DNA of 53,721 nt from Lyophyllum atratum (GCA_014905825.1 JACGCN010000107.1:1-53721), one strand, 5' to 3'; counted from the first letter of the stretch, positions 12,356-21,957 are shown. Notes: generated by a model not told the origin, from the letters alone. Program-made: numbers and translations.

Positions 12356-12900
12356 ATGCATATCCTTAGGCATAATGTTTTATAATTGTGATCTTTCTTT
12401 GCACCTTTCTCTCAAAACGTCGTGTTTCTAGTGATTTTTGCGTGAATGCCGACGGGGTAAAGTTGCGTGCTCTTGGAAGTAAATAAGTCACGTGATGTGG
12501 ACCGTCATTCAGCGTAATTGAGGTGTAAAGTGGAAAAAGTGGAAACCCAGGTGCGAAACCAGGTGCGACGGATAACCCAGGTGCGAGACCAGGTGAGAGA
12601 GGAGGTGCGCCGGATGAGGGGAGGTGCGAATGGTACAAGGTGAGGTGTGGAACCAGGTGCGACGGGTAACCCAGGATGGACAACCCAGGTGCGACGGATG
12701 GGGGAGGTGCGACAGCAGGTGCAAGAGGTACAAGGGGAGGTGCGAAACCAGGTTCGACGGAGTACAAGGGGAGGTGCCAAACCAGGTGCGAGACCAGGTC
12801 CGATGTCAAGTGCGAGAGCAGATGCGAGACTAGGTAGGAGGGGAGGTTTGAGACCAGGTGCGAGAGCACATGCAAGAGTAGGTGGGAGACCAATACCAGG
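12356..12900 (+). repeat. composite repeat unit, last and most degenerate
   Basis: The spacer and leader are conserved, but the palindrome has changed to GTCACGTGAT at 12487. The minisatellite decays towards 12900, where words such as AGTGCGAGAGC and AGTAGGTGGGAG replace the consensus. The array ends here. Confidence 0.85.
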
Positions 12901-13128
12901 TAAATTTCGAAGTTGAAGTGAAGTTATCCTCAGAAATAATAGGGAGAAATGGCTCATTAATGGTGATGACGCTCACTTACGCTTCCTTACGGTGGACTAC
13001 GGTGGGAGACTTAGGGTTAGGGCTGCATCCGTTGATCAGACTGATAAGAGATTGCCGTTGATGAAAAGGATCGTCTTTCTTCATCTCAACCATATCCACC
13101 GCTCAACTCACATTCATTCAACATCCTC

Positions 13129-15562
13129 ATGGGCGCCGAGAACTTTTTCAAATGCGGGCATGCATGCGTCCATGCACTGGACAGTTCTGCTAGAATCCAG
13201 TATGCGTCGGTGCAATACACGTACCGCGGCGAGGCCGTCTTAGTTGGTCTGGTGCCGGTATGGCACAAGAAGGGAAGTATCTGGAAGAGGCATGCCGCTT
13301 CTCGGAAACAGCATCCCAAATGCAATGCAGCGCAATGCCGTTTATTTCCGCACCTGGGTCTTGCGCCGGAAACCCTTCCTCGGTCGGAGCAACTCCGGGA
13401 TCAACTCACGGCAGAGGATTGGAAGCGGTGGGGACTTGCCATTGCACTGCGATTCCTTGGGCGAAGTGATGAAGGTGATGTTCCGGATTTGTACTTGCAG
13501 CGTGCCAGGCAGTTCAAGGATCGGGGCTTTGGAGAGTGGGACGAGGACGATGAGGAGGGGGAGGACGATGAGGATACAGAAGAGGAGGGCACGGACGAGT
13601 GGGGAGGGTTGGAGCAGGATGAGGACGAGCAGGATGAAGAGGATGAGGAGAAGGAAGAGGACAAGCCGGGAGAAGAGGAGGGAGAGGACACGGACAACGA
13701 GGATGAGGATATGGAAAATCAGGGACAGGGCGAGTGGGCTGATTTGGACATGCACAAGGAGCAGGAGGAAGCTGAGGAACCGGGAGCGGCAGAGGAGGAG
13801 GAGGAGGAAGACGCGGGTCAGGGAGCGGCAGAGGAGGAGGAGGAGGGAGCCGAGGGACAGGGAGTGGCAGAGGACGACCCGGATGAGGAGGAGGAGGAGG
13901 AGGAGGAGGAGGAGAAAGACGCAGGACAGGGAGCGGCAGAGAAGGAGGAGGAGGAGGAGGAGGACGGTTCGTGTGGGACGACTGCACGCAGGATGGACCC
14001 ATTGTTTCCCTCCCGCCAGCCGACTCAGGGATCCGTGCGCAGCCTCAGTCATGTGTCGGAAACCCCACAGAACACGCCGGCCCCGGAGCAGGGTCATAGT
14101 CAATATCCCAGCCCTGCGCCGGAGCCGGCGAAATTGACCATGCTAAGCCCAGCACCGACCGTTCTGCCCCAGCGTGCGGTGCAGCCCCTGGCACAGCTCC
14201 CCCCGGCACCGCTGTTCCCGGAACCAGTTCCGTTTTCTGCAGGCCAGGCACCAATCAAGGTCACATTTGTTGAGCACATCGTGCGTTCGAGCAGAACCGT
14301 AGAGGAAACGGTAGGGAAGACATATCGGACGACAGATGTCCTACCTCGTAAGGTTTACAACAAGTTGAAGACGCACTTCCCCGAATCGGTAGACCTGGAG
14401 CCCGAGGTGCCACAGTTCGCTAGGGTTAAACATGTCAATATCGAGGAGTGGGTAAGGCGCCAATCACCTGGCTGCTGAGAGGGGGTTCTGACGCTGATAT
14501 ATTGTATAGACCTGGTTTGCAGCAGAGTTAATGCAGCGGCCCGCGGAATTTGACGTGTCCTTGATGGGCTGCAAGGAGTTTATCGAGGTTGTCAGGGAAG
14601 GTGTCGACAGCGATCTGATCTACAGGGCGGACCTGATCATCTGCACTATCGAGTTCAGTGATGACTTCTTGTGAGTCTTGCGTTCAAGTCATTGCCATAG
14701 ATGCTCGAACTTTGGGCTTGTTTTCAGGGGTCCCGATAGAGCGCAGACGTTTGGATGGGACAGAGAATCCTTCAAAAAGTGGTTCGAAAAGTGGCTTCAT
14801 GTGGCGAGATTAGTGGCGGTTTGGCCGAAACCGCTGGAGTCCTTGCTGTACGGGAACAAGGCGACGGACATGGAAGAAATCGTCCAGGTTACTACAAGGG
14901 AGCAGGGGTTACCGTATCCGCCCTTTCAGGTGGAAACCGACTTCAACAATGAGCGCTACAAAGGGCTAGAGATCTTGAACAATCCCATTTACCCGCCGGT
15001 CAAGATGAACTTCCATGACACACCTCAAGTATTTGGAAAGCTGCGGGCGATTTTTGTTGGCGGTCAGATTGTGCACATCCTGAACCTGGCGCCTGTGGAT
15101 TTCGGAATCTATATAGATTCCGTACTCCCGACGCCGCTCTCAGCCATGCAGTGAGCATTTGCATATATTTCTTTGGGCGAGAAGCTAAACTTTGCTGAAA
15201 CCAGGGGCGACCTCGCAAATTTTGGCCTCAACAACTTTGGCCTCAACGTGTGGCAAGGCAAGCAAGGGTTGGAAGAGTTTGAGAAGTTTGCGTACGCCAT
15301 GTTGCGCGGGGTTATTGAGAAGCGGGAGCGGGAAAAGGGTGTTCGGAGGTCGAATCTGCGGACCTTCTGCTGCATGGACGTCTCTGTGTTCAAAGATGAA
15401 CAAGGTCGCTACCAGCACGTCGTCACCGACCTCGAGGCGGGACCGGGTGCGGGGCTCTTCCTGAGGTCCCTCTCCGTCTATAAGTGCCGCATTATGTTTG
15501 CGACCATGAAAGATGTATGGAGGACCAAGGCTATCGAGTTCCGCAACGGTGTTGTGTTATGA
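13129..15562 (+). CDS. 754-aa acidic protein of unknown function, 4 exons
   Basis: Exons are 13129-14451, 14510-14670, 14728-15150 and 15205-15562. All junctions are GT-AG (GTAAGG, GTGAGT, GTGAGC donors) and keep one open frame. The N-terminus is rich in Cys, His and Lys (FFKCGHACVHAL; HPKCNAAQCRLF). Residues ~137-285 form a long Glu/Asp tract with repeats of AAEEEEE and AGQG, followed by a Pro-rich linker. The C-terminal ~380 residues look globular, with a conserved-looking segment TFGWDRESFKKWFEKWL. An acidic middle of this kind is common in chromatin or nucleolar proteins, but no domain was recognised. The start is the first ATG of the long frame (context CCTCATGGG). A repeat begins 13 bases after the stop. 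The structure appears intact; the function is unknown. Confidence 0.8.
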
Positions 15563-15575
15563 ACACTAGGTTTAA

Positions 15576-15756
15576 TAGGGTTATGGGGACTTTTTTTGAA
15601 AGGTAGGGATTTAAACCTAGAATCGTGTAGGGTAGGGAGGGTAGGGAGGGAGGGTAGAGGGTAGGGAGGGTAGGGAAGGCAGGGAAGGGCAGGGCAGGGT
15701 AGGGCAGGGTAGGTAGGGGAGCGCACAGTAGCGTAGGATAGCGTAGAGATGTGTAG
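15576..15756. repeat. G-rich dispersed repeat, copy 1
   Basis: The element starts with TAGGGTTATGGGGAC, contains a (TAGGGAGGG)n-like minisatellite and ends in GTAGCGTAGGATAGCGTAG. The same ends and core recur at 29853-30179, where the minisatellite is longer. The G runs could form quadruplexes. Confidence 0.85.
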
Positions 15757-15869
15757 CATGTAGTGATATGAAAAAGGCGAGAAAAATTGGTTCGGGCGCC
15801 TTTGAGTACTGAAGTTCCAACGTGGGCCAGCCACGTCTCACGCAAAAAAAACGCATCTTCAAGGATATT

Positions 15870-15950
15870 AGACACACCCGGGATCGAACCGGCGACCTCC
15901 CGCATATGAGTATGCTAAGGAGGAGCGATAACCAACTATACCATGTGTCC
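15870..15950 (-). tRNA. tRNA-like gene, probably intron-containing
   Basis: On the minus strand GGACACA pairs with TGTGTCT. The A box is TGGTATAGTTGG and the B box GGTTCGATCCC. The anticodon arm has a long loop starting TTAGCAT between CCTCC and GGAGG, consistent with an intron. The anticodon could be AGC (Ala), but the T stem has one mismatch and the variable region is ambiguous. A T8 run about 25 nt past the 3' end could terminate Pol III. It may be a true tRNA or the head of a SINE. Confidence 0.55.
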
Positions 15951-16066
15951 TTTGGAACGTGGGGATCGTAGATCCCCATTAACACACTAAGGGATCACTC
16001 TGCTCAAACGTTCACCAGAATTAACGACACAAAACCTTTTTTATTGAGTACATAACTACATCACTG
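15951..16066. repeat. palindrome-headed dispersed repeat, copy 1
   Basis: ACGTGGGGATCGTAGATCCCC is followed by a block containing CACTCTGCTCAAACGTTCAC and CCTTTTTTATTGAGTAC. The block recurs several times at 30.2-30.95 kb. Confidence 0.85.
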
Positions 16067-16580
16067 CATATGATTCGGAGTCGAATAACCCCCTAATCAC
16101 ATGGCAGGTTTTACCCTATGTGAGTGTACCCCAAGATGTTTGCACCGAGTAGAAAAACCAATATCTAAGAAGGACATATGAATAGACCACTAGTCTGGGC
16201 GGTCCAGGCACGAAACACCGTGAATTACGCTGATGATCTGCGAAGGTCCGTGGATGCGTAATGACACAAACCAAAAACCAACACAAAACAAAAGTGCTAG
16301 AAATCAGGGAAGTTCCCGAGCACGAAGTGGGAAGTGATTCCGAGAGGTAGACCGAGATCCCGAGGTGAGGAAAGAGGTTCCGAGGTGCCGAGATATGGTA
16401 CCGAGGATCGGAAAATGGGAGGACGAAGTCAAAGTTCAACTAAGACTTGGCAAGAGTTTGGATAGGGTGGGGTGTCAGAACAAAGTGACGCTGATGACTT
16501 TCCGAACCAAATGTCCGTCTAGCTGAGCCCGTGCCCATCAATTCCGCCATCAATTTCTAGGGCACCCCACCAGCCGGGGG
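16067..16580. other. gene-free stretch
   Basis: No exon with splice support is visible. A patch near 16310-16410 repeats the word TTCCGAG/CCGAG loosely. The minus-strand open frame here lacks any recognisable motif. Confidence 0.45.
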
Positions 16581-16587
16581 GCGTACC

Positions 16588-16975
16588 ATGTTAGGGTTGG
16601 TTAGAGGTTAGGTTGGTTAGAGTTAGAGTTAGGGTTGGTTAGCTCTGTTTAGGGTGGGGATATTTATCTTGTCTTGTGTGGTATATTTCGTTGATGCCTA
16701 GGCTGATCTACGGTGAATTACGGTGGATTACGGTGGCTGAATTACGGTGAACTACGCTAGCCCTGCCATTGTTTTGACTAGACACTATATCACGGTGAAT
16801 GACGGTGAATGACGGTGAATGACGGTGGATTACGGTGAATGACGGTGGCTGAATTACGGTGAACTACGCCAACCCTGCCATGGTTTTAACTAGGCGCTAT
16901 ATTATGGTGGACGGTGGATATTACGCTCTGAATTACAGTGAATTATGCTAACCCTGCCATTGTCTCTAAGACTAG
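16588..16975. repeat. TTAGGG-like scraps and ACGGTGAAT tandem repeats
   Basis: Degenerate GGTTAGAG/GTTAGGG words at 16588-16650 are followed by tandem ACGGTGAATG and TTACGGTGAA words. A larger unit of roughly 75-115 bp recurs about three times, marked by AATTACGGTGAACTACGC and CCCTGCCATTG. The reverse complement of the same word (TTCACCGTAA) occurs inside the big satellite units. Confidence 0.8.
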
Positions 16976-17042
16976 ACGTTGAACAAGATAATTTTCTGTG
17001 TAACATAAACAATTGTAATGTAAGTGTACTAAGTAACTAGCC

Positions 17043-18673
17043 CTAGTAGCCTAGATCTGGAGCTCTGCCCATGGCCGTCTTGATGGACCAGCCCGGCTCT
17101 TTGTCCTGCAGGGTTTCGAGACACGCGGAGGGAGTGAAGAACACTGTGCCTATTCTTCCTGGAGTAACGGTGTCGCCCGGCTGAGCCTGCTTGGGCGTCC
17201 AGCGCGCTATGGCGTGGAATATTTTGGAAGCCGGGAAGAAGCACAGTTGCCCCGGCCGGTAACTAACCATGATAAGCAGTTAGAGCGCGGTAGACGACGA
17301 GGGGAGGAGGGTTACCTGAACTTTGTATTTAGGCAAGGTACGACCATCTCCCCTCCGTCATAGTGGCCCACTGGGAAACTCACCGCCGGCCCATCGTCGC
17401 CGCCATCCAGATGTGGCTCCACCTGGAGCTTGAAAACGAGGGCGCGTCCCAGCCATGGCCCGGGATCTTCTGAAACCCACACACCGGCCTCGAAAGCTTG
17501 AACAAATTTTGCGTATTCAGCAGGGAAGAGCTTCCGGAACCATATGCCGAGGGTCTCGGCCAAGAGGGCGGTCTGGAGGTAGTGTGCTTTGATGGCGGCG
17601 GCCCCCGTTCCAGATCTGGTGTGCTCCGATGAGAGGTAGAGACCCTGTAGAAGAACAATACATCAATTGAGAATGCTAGAGAACGTTCAAGACACTTACA
17701 TCTCCACGGTGGCCCAGCTGGGTCCAGCCGTGGACAAGGTGGATGACACCGCAGCGCTCTCGGTGCTCCACGTCAGGGTCCTCAGCGTCTGTGTAGCGCA
17801 TTACGCGCGGGTCAACGTCATCCTTTCGGAGGGGGTGGCGTCTGTCGCTTTCGCTCAGCGTCGGGTGGACGTATGAGGCAAGCCACTGCGCCGACTGGTG
17901 ATACCGTGTCACGGTTTTCTCCTGAAGGAGTAGAGAGGTAAGTGAGATATCCATGTCGGACAAAAGAGATATGTCACTCACATCTAACCCGTCCAATACC
18001 CTCTCGTTGTCCGGGGCATTTTTGAAAAACTCAGCCCACTTCCTCTGATTCTCGAGGGTGAGCGGTACGACCTCGGTAGGTTCAGTGAGCTTGACCCGTG
18101 CCGCTACGAAACAGAAAAGCGGGACGTCGTCTGGGTCCACAAACATCGCAGAGTACCCCTGAGCAGGCACGGAGGGGTCTGCGAGGCGCTGGCAGTCGGC
18201 CTTGGCATCCTCGGGACGCACTAGCTTGAGATCGGGAAGCCTGAAATCCGTCTTGAACTTGGGGGTGTAGGTGAGGAAGGCATCCGACCGTCTGTCAGCC
18301 AAGATCAGAGTCCTACGGTAGAGGCTGTCACCGCTTCGTTTAGTCTTGGAGCCTACCAAGTCCGGAGTAAAGGCGTCAATCGGTGGATGAGGCACGAAAT
18401 CGCTCGGGGATAGCCTCTGGAACAAAAGTCAGAAGTTGTAACCTTTTCCGAGGGTATGCAGAGGTGCTCTAACCGGCAGCTTGGGCGCCTGATCCAAAAA
18501 TGAGCAGGCTAATAAAAAACCGCAGTCAAGCAGGCGTACCTTGTCTTTCTGCTATAACCGCAAAAGCCCAGAATGAGTCATGTTATTATTCACTGGTATT
18601 AGCTTGTAAAGCTTACTTTCTTGGTAGCCTTTTTAGCGGCCTTCTTCGACTTGGTTGGGGCTGATTTTGGCAT
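17043..18673 (-). CDS. TET/JBP-like 2OG-Fe(II) dioxygenase, 7 exons
   Basis: Exons on the minus strand are 18673-18617, ~18548-18540, 18488-18474, 18416-17982, 17921-17700, 17644-17316 and 17262-17043, all GT-AG and in phase, giving about 428 aa. The N-terminus is very Lys-rich (APTKSKKAAKKATKK), as in a nuclear or DNA-binding tail. Residues ~320-395 carry the double-stranded beta-helix pattern of the fungal TET/JBP family: EPHLDGG supplies the HxD metal ligands (H~324, D~326), GHYDGGEMVVP is the next strand, YRPGQLCFFPASKIFHAI supplies the distal His (~372), and an Arg follows near 392 that could bind 2-oxoglutarate. Relatives oxidise 5-methylcytosine in DNA; that activity here is inferred. 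The two microexons are the least certain part. Satellite-type repeats lie on both sides. Confidence 0.75.
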
Positions 18674-18679
18674 TTGAGA

Positions 18680-18942
18680 GAGTGGTACAAAGAAGGGTCT
18701 CCGGCATCCATGAAAATTTCACCCTGGAATCACATGACTGCGAGAATTTGCACATGACTTTACTTTTGTTGGGGACGTAATTTTTATTGGGGACACACCG
18801 AGGGCGTAAGGGGCCCAGAGACTACAGTACTTAGGGTTAGGGTATGAGCTCTCAAATGCCCAGCACCCACCCCTAAGTGCTGGTCGGTACGTATCTCTAC
18901 CCTACTGACTAAAACCAGCTTGGGGGACCACTGGCGGGGTCA
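18680..18942. other. intergenic, upstream of the dioxygenase gene
   Basis: No coding sequence is seen. TTAGGGTTAGGG lies at about 18831-18842, two telomere-type repeats. The segment probably holds the dioxygenase promoter next to 18673, but no clear TATA box was identified. Confidence 0.4.
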
Positions 18943-19215
18943 GTCCGCGGGCGACGCTCGTCTGAGCGCTCGAATGCCCGGTCCTGGCCCCTGAGTGCCG
19001 GTGGGTACACGGGCGACGCTCGTCTGAGCGCTCTATGCCCGGTACCCAACCAACGGCGGGGTCAGTCCGCGGGCGACGCTCGTCTAAGCGCTCGAATGCC
19101 CGGAACTGGCCCCTGCGGCAGTGGGTACGCGGGCGACGCTCGTCTGAGCGCTCTATGCCCGGTACCCTGTGCAGTACGTGGGCGACGCTCGTCTGAGCGC
19201 TCGATGCCCGCACAA
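18943..19215. repeat. GC-rich tandem repeat, five ~60-bp units
   Basis: The word GGGCGACGCTCGTCTGAGCG recurs five times, near 18950, 19012, 19071, 19132 and 19180. It is followed by CTCGAATGCCCGG or CTCTATGCCCGG and separated by variable linkers. Each unit contains GAGCGCTC, a palindrome. Confidence 0.85.
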
Positions 19216-19408
19216 GCGTGCTGTACTGGCCGGGAAGCCATGCACCGCCTTGCGAGGTGGAGATCCTCGACAGGGGTGATGGGTGATCACAAACAAGAGG
19301 TCTGTCTGAGTTTCAATCGCACTTATGCTTGGCTGAGTTTGAATATTCTGAGTCCTAAATTGCAAGTTTGCCCTAAACACGTTCTCCGGACGTAAAACCA
19401 AAACCACC

Positions 19409-19540
19409 ATGGACAGGCGGCATAAATTGTGCCAGGAATTGATCGAAGCGGACAAGGACTTCGCAGCGAAATTCCTTCGAGCTACAGAGCAAGGTTGGGT
19501 TGGGATTCTGCGTCAGGACAAGTTTCCGCAGGGCTTAGGG
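19409..19540 (+). pseudogene. 5' gene fragment cut by minisatellite
   Basis: An ATG in a strong context (ACCACCATGG) opens a frame of about 44 protein-like residues (MDRRHKLCQELIEADKDFAA and onwards, helical and charged). The frame runs directly into T/G-rich minisatellite at about 19535. It looks like the first exon of a gene whose remainder was replaced. The family is not recognised. Confidence 0.4.
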
Positions 19541-20140
19541 TTATCTAGAGACTTTTTTTTTGGACTAGGGTACAAATTAGGGTTGAAAAATTTTCGGATT
19601 GGGGTACAGGGTTGGGCAGGGATGTGGACTGGGGTACAGGGTTGGGCAGGGATGGGGACTGGGGTTCGACTTGGGGTACAGGGTTGGGCAGGGATGTGGA
19701 CTGGGGTTCGACTTGGGGTACAGGGTTGGGCTGTGATTTGCACTTGGGTGTGTTGAGGGTTGGGCTGGGATATGTACTGGGGTGTGCGGAGGGTTGGGCT
19801 GGAATGCGTATTGGGGCGGGACCTGGGGTGGAGTGTTGAGATGGGCTGGGATATGACTTGGGTGTGGGATGCAGGGTACGCCTTGCGGTGTCCGGAGGGT
19901 TGGGCTGTAATATGCACTGGGGTGTGTTGAGGGTTGGGCTGGGATACGTACTGGGGTGTGCAGAGGGTTGGGCTGGGATACACACTGGGGTACGACGGAT
20001 GGGGGTTGGACTTGGGGTACAGGTTTGGGCTGCGATATGGGCTGGGGTATGACTTGGGGTGCAGGGCTGGGATACGGCGGATGTGGACTTGGGCAACAGG
20101 GTTGGGCTGCGATATGCCTGCACTGGATTACAAGTTGGGG
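19535..20140. repeat. T/G-rich degenerate minisatellite
   Basis: Repeats of GGGTTGGGCTGGGATATG, ACTGGGGT and ACTTGGGGTACAGG persist for about 600 bp, with unit lengths near 30-40 bp. All G runs are on the plus strand. The composition recalls degenerate telomeric DNA but does not match TTAGGG. Confidence 0.85.
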
Positions 20141-20243
20141 CGGGACGTAGCCTGCATAGATACATGTACGCTCCTCTTCGAGGAGGAGCTGTGAATGTGA
20201 TTACACACAAGAAACCAAAAAAACCGACCTGTATACCGTGTGA

Positions 20244-20285
20244 AGACACACCCGGAATCGAACCAGGGACCACCCTCTTAATCCT
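20244..20285 (-). pseudogene. 3' half of a tRNA-like element
   Basis: The minus strand shows GGTGGTCCCTGG, the B box GGTTCGATTCC and the acceptor strand TGTGTCT. The 5' half and A box are missing. Downstream of it (minus) is the same T-rich tail that follows the complete copy at 20350. Confidence 0.6.
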
Positions 20286-20349
20286 TACAACGTCATAATA
20301 GCATCAGGCCCACAAAAAACCAAAAAAGGGTTTTGTATATCATGCGATA

Positions 20350-20428
20350 ACACACACCCGGAATCGAACCGGGGACCACCCGCTTAGCCTGCATTAAGCG
20401 GGCGTGTAACCAACTATACCATGTGCAC
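20350..20428 (-). tRNA. tRNA-like gene, candidate tRNA-Ile(AAT) with short intron
   Basis: GTGCACA pairs with TGTGTGT (with wobbles). The A box is TGGTATAGTTGG, the B box GGTTCGATTCC, and the T stem CCCGG/CCGGG is perfect. The anticodon stem CCCGC/GCGGG encloses TTAATGCAGGCTAA, which fits a 7-nt loop with anticodon AAT plus a 7-nt intron. A T6 run lies ~20-30 nt downstream. A broken sister copy at 20244 with the same tail argues that this family multiplies like a SINE. Confidence 0.55.
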
Positions 20429-20506
20429 TTGTCAAAGTGCCGCAATGCGAGTTACACATACAGTGCAGGTTTGGGTTGGGACTTGGCCCATATTGATAGA
20501 TGTATG

Positions 20507-20606
20507 CTCCTCCTCGAGGAGGAGCTGTGAATGTGTTGGCTGAACGCACCCATGCACCCATGTACATTCCTCCTCAGGGAGGAGTGTGCATGGGTGCATG
20601 GGTGTG
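20507..20606. repeat. perfect palindrome and large hairpin
   Basis: GCTCCTCCTCGAGGAGGAGC is a perfect 20-nt palindrome near 20508. A second, larger hairpin at about 20547-20605 has 16-bp arms CACCCATGCACCCATG and the reverse complement around CCTCC..GGAGG. A related imperfect palindrome is at about 20171. Confidence 0.8.
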
Positions 20607-20645
20607 TAAAGGCATCACACATTCCACAACTCTTCCTCCTCGTCG

Positions 20646-21233
20646 ACGAAGAGCGATGGAGGATCCACTTAGACTATCCGAATACGTCCTCGACGAACGG
20701 TGGATGCGCATGCGAAATCGGTAAGTATAATATAATTACACGAACTCTTCGACGAAGGCGGGCACTGCACCCAGACTGTAGGTATATGGTATCTACATCC
20801 CCGTCACATACGTCGTCGCCGACCAATAAGACGCGTCGACGGAGAGTGACGGATGATCCACTTAGACTATCCGGATACGTCCTCGACGAACGGTGGGTGT
20901 GCATGCGAAATCTGTAAGTATAATATAATTACACCAACAGTGCCCCGTCTTCGTCTTCGACGAAGGCGGGCAGTGCACCCAGACTGTAGGTATATGGTAT
21001 CTACATCCCCGTCCCATACGTCCTCGCGGACGAATAAGGCGCGTCGACGAAGAGCGACGGATGATCCACTTGGACTATCCAAATACCTCGACGAACACTG
21101 GGTGTGCATGCGAAATTACAAGAACAGTGCCCCGTCTTCGTCTTCAACGAGGCGGGCACTGCACCCAGACCCTAGGTATATGGTATCTAGATTCCCGTCC
21201 CATACGTCGTCGCCCACCAATAAGATGCGTGCA
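20646..21233 (+). repeat. three ~195-bp tandem units
   Basis: Units start at about 20646, 20841 and 21048. Each contains GGATCCACTTAGACTATCC or its variant, GCATGCGAAAT, a TAAGTATAATATAATTACAC stretch (absent from the third), GGGCACTGCACCCAGAC and TATATGGTATCTACAT. They are joined by CGTCGACG palindromes. No protein is supported. Confidence 0.85.
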
Positions 21234-21349
21234 TACACCTGCTGATTCTTGAGATCCCCGCTCCAACCAGCCATGACGCGTCGTGGTGCCGATCCGAGGC
21301 TGTGTCCAGAACAGCCAGCGTTGAAGAATTTGAGGGCGTGTGTCCGATC

Positions 21350-21480
21350 GCGGGATTCGGTGCGGGGACGAGGGCCGGGTGCAGGTCGGGTTGGTTGTGG
21401 TATCCGTGAGTTGGCCGTGGTGGTTTCGTCCCTCAAGACAGGCGCGAGCACCCGTCGTCTTGCCCCACCAACTTGAAAAT
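21350..21480. repeat. dispersed repeat, copy A
   Basis: GTGCGGGGACGAGGG, GGTGCAGGTCGGGTTGG, GTGGTATCCGTG and GTGGTTTCGTCCCTCA recur in the same order at about 23335-23425. Confidence 0.75.
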
Positions 21481-21950
21481 GGCCAAGGGCAGGGACCAAC
21501 AGGTTTCGATCGCCGTCTCGCATCCCGATTAGAGGGAGGAGGGTAAAATGTAGCATGGTTAATAAATGGCGGGTGAGCACGCCTAGCAGACGCACCTTGA
21601 CGGCTCCCCCCACCAGGGGTCTGCCGCCCCTCTCCCCGTCGTCTCTCATCCCAATTAGAGAGGAGGAGGGTTGTTGTCTCGTTCCCTGAGTCCTATCTAT
21701 CAAAAATGTATCTGTGAATGCCAGTGAGATCCATTAGTACGAGTGAGAATACATGGAACCCAAAGAAATACTAAGTAAGACTTACCTTGAGAAATCCTGG
21801 TCACGGCGGGAACAGTCAATGTCAATGAGAAAGGGGTGGTGGTAGGAAGGAAGAGACAAAAGGACCCCGCCGATAGGGTCCTGGGCTGGAGTCTCCCTCG
21901 GCGGGTTGCCCAGGTGGGCGGAGGTGGTAGGAGGCAGAGAGGGGAGACGT
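21481..21950. other. gene-free stretch
   Basis: No exon is recognised. The word ATTAGAG(G)GAGGAGGGT is repeated near 21530 and 21655. Confidence 0.4.
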
Positions 21951-21957
21951 CATGGAC

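Noticed and set aside
13244..14137. 297- and 253-residue frames overlapping the acidic-protein gene
   Set aside because: These are shadow frames produced by the GAG/GAT-rich tract. They translate to Arg-rich or Leu-rich low complexity, while the 754-aa frame joins cleanly to three further exons.
15531..15985. Minus-strand frames over the G-rich repeat (LPYPALP-type proteins)
   Set aside because: They translate a TAGGGAGGG minisatellite. The same applies to frames at 29.4-30.2 kb and 19.5-20.3 kb.
21116..21703. 195-residue minus-strand frame
   Set aside because: It crosses the end of a tandem repeat and a dispersed repeat, and has no splice support or conserved block.
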